Shown: piece by piece, positions 6,592 through 8,247 of the stretch
Layout of the letters: each line of letters starts with the position of its first letter
Position numbering within the stretch: position 1 is the first letter of the stretch
NCBI GenBank assembly: GCA_027023665.1
Contig: JALVUY010000170.1
Coordinates: 1-8,247 of the forward strand
Source of the DNA: Methanocaldococcaceae archaeon
GTDB taxonomy: Archaea; AGJL01; Methanococci; Methanococcales; Methanocaldococcaceae
Length of the DNA: 8,247 bases
Direction: 5' to 3'
Notes under the pieces: model-generated
What the model saw: the letters and a program-made list of their open reading frames with translations, nothing else
Databases searched by the model: none
Told to the model about the DNA's origin: nothing
Program-made: the position numbers and the translations under genes

Positions 6592-7893
6592 TTAAACTAA
6601 CTCACCTACAATTATATTGTCTTTATTTCTCAAAATTCTCACTTTAACATTCCTTCCAATCAAACTTTGTTCATTTTTTACATTAATTATTTGAATTACT
6701 CTATCTTTAGCTACTCCTAAAACTTCCCCTTTAATTCTTCCGTCTAAAACTACATTAGCTTTAATAACTTCTCCTACTTTAAAAGGATATGGCAATCTTT
6801 TCCTTTTGTGAGTTCCAAAATCTTTTGGAGTTAATATTAATTTTACATTAATCCCCTTTTTTGCATATTCTAACTCATACTTTCTTAACAAATTATAAAA
6901 CTTCTCAAAATCCCAAACTTTCATTTTTTTTGGTCTTCTACCAAATTGATAAACTCTACATAACTGGCAACCTAAAATAGGGTCTTTTTTTCCAGTTATT
7001 GGATTTATAATATTTTGAGGAATTTTTTGTTCTAATTCAACAGCATAGTCAATAACTCTTTTAAATTCTTCATCATTTATGTTTGGCAACAAAAGAGGAG
7101 CAATTAATAAATGAATTTTAGAATTTTTTATATACTCTGCAATGTCTAAAATTTTTTCTATTTTATAATCTCTCCTACCAGAGAGCATTTTTGCCATATT
7201 TTCATCTAAAGCATTTATAGACAAGTTTATTCTATGCAATCCTGCCTCTTCTAATTCATCTATTAATTTATAAGTTAATGTTGTTCCATTAGTTTGCATT
7301 GAAACTATTCCTTTACCTTTTTTGTTAATCTCAGATAACTCCTGAACTAAATCGACTAAGGGATAATATAAAGAAGGTTCTCCCTGCCCATCTAAATGTG
7401 CCTCAATAAATTTATTTTCTTTAAATTCAACAATTTTTTTATAATTTTCAATTAAATACTCTAAATCTACATAATAATCATTTTTTCTGGTTTTTGAAAA
7501 CTCTCCTTCATCAACAGAACAAAATATGCAGTTTAAATTACAACCACAATGTCCTCTAACCTGTATTATATTTCTTCCTCTCTCAATCAATCCAAAGGCC
7601 GTATGCCCAATCAAAGGGATTGGTTCATTTATATATATAGTTCTCCTTTTTGTTATCTTACTCTTCAAATTATTGGCAATACTATAGGAGATTAAGTTTA
7701 AAATCCCAACTTTTATATTCTCTGCTCTTTTTGGATGGGCGTTAATTTTTATTATTGAATTTTCAATTTCAACCTCATTGTAGGGAATATCAACTTTAAC
7801 TTCATAAATTTTATTGATTTCTAAAATTAAAGTATTTCCAATGTTTTTAACATCAGTAATCATTCTATATTTTGATAGATCTAAAATTACCAT
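6592..7893 (-). CDS. Radical SAM protein with C-terminal TRAM domain (COG2100-like)
   Basis: This 433-aa protein has the radical SAM cluster motif CxxxCxxC at Cys118, Cys122 and Cys125, preceded by an extra Cys116 (HCGC). The SAM-binding GEP-type motif GQGEPS is at 169-174, and barrel strands IVSMQTNG (196-203) and INLSINAL (222-229) follow. A second pair, C-Q-L-C at 309-312, follows the barrel and could bind an auxiliary cluster or zinc. Residues 368-433 form a TRAM-like beta barrel (KVGEVIKANVVLDGRIKGEV...), the RNA-binding module of MiaB-type methylthiotransferases and 23S rRNA methyltransferases. The N-terminal 100 residues are a separate beta-rich part without recognised motifs. No UPF0004-type N-domain with three cysteines is seen, so it is not a standard MiaB. 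RNA modification is a reasonable guess; the substrate is unknown. ATG 7893 is preceded by TGTGAG at the usual 3-nt spacing; TTG 7905 is rejected. It is the first gene of a probable pair with the helicase. Confidence 0.85.
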   Translation of the reverse strand: MVILDLSKYRMITDVKNIGNTLILEINKIYEVKVDIPYNEVEIENSIIKINAHPKRAENIKVGILNLISYSIANNLKSKITKRRTIYINEPIPLIGHTAFGLIERGRNIIQVRGHCGCNLNCIFCSVDEGEFSKTRKNDYYVDLEYLIENYKKIVEFKENKFIEAHLDGQGEPSLYYPLVDLVQELSEINKKGKGIVSMQTNGTTLTYKLIDELEEAGLHRINLSINALDENMAKMLSGRRDYKIEKILDIAEYIKNSKIHLLIAPLLLPNINDEEFKRVIDYAVELEQKIPQNIINPITGKKDPILGCQLCRVYQFGRRPKKMKVWDFEKFYNLLRKYELEYAKKGINVKLILTPKDFGTHKRKRLPYPFKVGEVIKANVVLDGRIKGEVLGVAKDRVIQIINVKNEQSLIGRNVKVRILRNKDNIIVGELV

Positions 7894-7936
7894 AATCTCA
7901 CACAATATTTTAAATATTTACATTAATGAAAATAAT

Positions 7937-7946
7937 GTTATAAATT
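7937..7946 (-). promoter_or_regulatory. Probable TATA box for the radical SAM-helicase unit
   Basis: On the minus strand this reads AATTTATAAC, preceded by an A-rich stretch. Its position predicts a start near 7915 and a leader of about 22 nt, close to the leaders inferred for the DHPS and PAC2 genes. The rest of the 7947-8046 gap is extremely AT-rich, so chance matches are likely there. I see no gene or repeat in it. Confidence 0.4.
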
Positions 7947-8046
7947 TTAACTGCAAAATACAAAAAATTTTAAAATACTATCTAATTAACTTTTTAAATT
8001 TTAATTTTGAAAAAATAGAAATTTGTGTTTTAAAATTTTAAACAAA

Positions 8047-8064
8047 CTAAAAAATTAAAATTAC
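8047..8064 (-). terminator. Probable T-rich terminator of tRNA-Leu
   Basis: On the minus strand the DNA just after the CCA end reads TAATTTTAATTTTTTAG, T-runs starting about 6 nt past the mature tRNA end. This is the usual arrangement for archaeal tRNA genes. Confidence 0.45.
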
Positions 8065-8069
8065 AAAGA

Positions 8070-8157
8070 TGGTGCGGGGGACGGGATTTGAACCCGCGAA
8101 CCCCTACGGGACCAGACCCTGAATCTGGCGCCTTTGACCTGGCTTGGCGACCCCCGC
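8070..8157 (-). tRNA. tRNA-Leu (anticodon CAG), CCA encoded
   Basis: It folds as a full class II tRNA. The acceptor GCGGGGG/CCCCCGC has 7 perfect pairs. The D stem GCC/GGC encloses a loop with GG. The anticodon stem CCAGA/TCTGG encloses loop TTCAGGG (anticodon CAG, plus-strand 8119-8121). A long 14-nt variable arm, TCCCGTAGGGGTTC, contains a CCC/GGG stem. The T arm is GCGGG-TTCAAAT-CCCGT. The discriminator is A at 8073, and CCA is encoded at 8072-8070. The long variable arm, discriminator A and G37 after the anticodon all fit leucine. It reads CUG, which is rare beside UUA in the genes of this window. No intron is present. It lies on the same strand as, and upstream of, the radical SAM gene, separated from it by a T-rich stretch. 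Confidence 0.97.
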
Positions 8158-8186
8158 TCTCTATTAGGAAATTTTATTTTATAACA

Positions 8187-8198
8187 TTTATATATAAA
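8187..8198 (-). promoter_or_regulatory. TATA box for tRNA-Leu
   Basis: TTTATATATAAA is a strong box A whose centre is about 35 bp before the mature 5' end. That predicts transcript start near 8166 and a short 5' leader for RNase P. The box is a perfect palindrome, so orientation rests on its flanks and on the tRNA position. Confidence 0.7.
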
Positions 8199-8205
8199 CC
8201 TTACG

Positions 8206-8223
8206 CCGAAAAATATATATATG
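8206..8223 (+). promoter_or_regulatory. Probable divergent plus-strand promoter at the window edge
   Basis: CCGAAAAA directly before an AT-alternating ATATATATATG run looks like a BRE plus TATA pair, of the kind seen ahead of stable RNA genes in methanococci. The predicted start is near 8243, so the gene it would drive lies outside the window. Confidence 0.4.
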
Positions 8224-8247
8224 AGTTATTGAATTATACGATATTAC

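Noticed and set aside
7814..8041. Plus-strand ORF across the radical SAM start and the AT-rich gap
   Set aside because: It overlaps the real gene antisense, is built mainly of Ile, Asn, Lys and Phe as expected from random AT-rich DNA, and has no GGTGAT-like site before its start.
7906..8046. Hidden small gene or RNA in the AT-rich gap
   Set aside because: The stretch is almost pure A/T with only chance short inverted repeats, no GC-rich stem and no convincing ORF beyond the rejected one.
8070..8157. tRNA-Leu as an integration (att) site
   Set aside because: I see no second copy of the tRNA 3' end in the window, and no integrase gene.

Overview
The window looks like chromosome from a hyperthermophilic methanogen of the Methanocaldococcus type. 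The evidence is: very AT-rich DNA with strong use of A/T-ending codons; archaeal TATA boxes about 25 nt before probable transcript starts; a GGTGAT-like ribosome-binding hexamer placed exactly 3 nt before almost every start; a tRNA with an encoded CCA end; and protein families typical of Methanococcales (an S-layer-type COG1361 protein, an archaeal-type ATPase, a DHPS-related protein, DUF473, a radical SAM-TRAM protein). From memory, the run DHPS-like / PAC2 / DUF473 / Upf1-like helicase / radical SAM resembles the M. jannaschii MJ0107-MJ0103 neighbourhood. This was not checked by any search, and the species is not assigned.

Left part (1-1643, + strand): the 3' portion of a membrane-anchored extracellular beta-sandwich protein, cut by the window edge, followed by a decayed archaeal ATPase gene. 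The ATPase remnant has no P-loop part, has a frameshift in an A-run just after Walker B, and seems to have lost an internal segment. This is the only accessory-looking portion.

Middle (1680-4589): a dihydropteroate-synthase-related gene (-) and a PAC2-family proteasome-assembly chaperone (+, ending in an HbYX motif) diverge from an 83-bp promoter region with two crossed TATA boxes. After the chaperone comes a compact GC-rich stretch holding four hairpins, three of which share the right-arm ending CTATTGG. Then comes a small DUF473 gene, whose stop codon interlocks with that of the convergent helicase gene.

Right part (4586-8247, mostly - strand): a two-gene unit of a radical SAM enzyme with C-terminal TRAM domain followed 32 nt later by an SF1 Upf1/IGHMBP2-like helicase. 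Upstream of these lie an AT-rich gap, a tRNA-Leu(CAG) gene on the same strand, and a divergent promoter pair at the window edge. The TRAM domain, the helicase class and a possible PUA/ASCH-like fold in the DUF473 protein all hint at nucleic-acid or RNA work in this block, but that link is inference.

No CRISPR array, insertion sequence, defence island or clearly new multi-gene system was found. The strongest candidates for a second look are the hairpin cluster (4061-4228), the radical SAM-TRAM/helicase pair, and the orphan DHPS-like protein.
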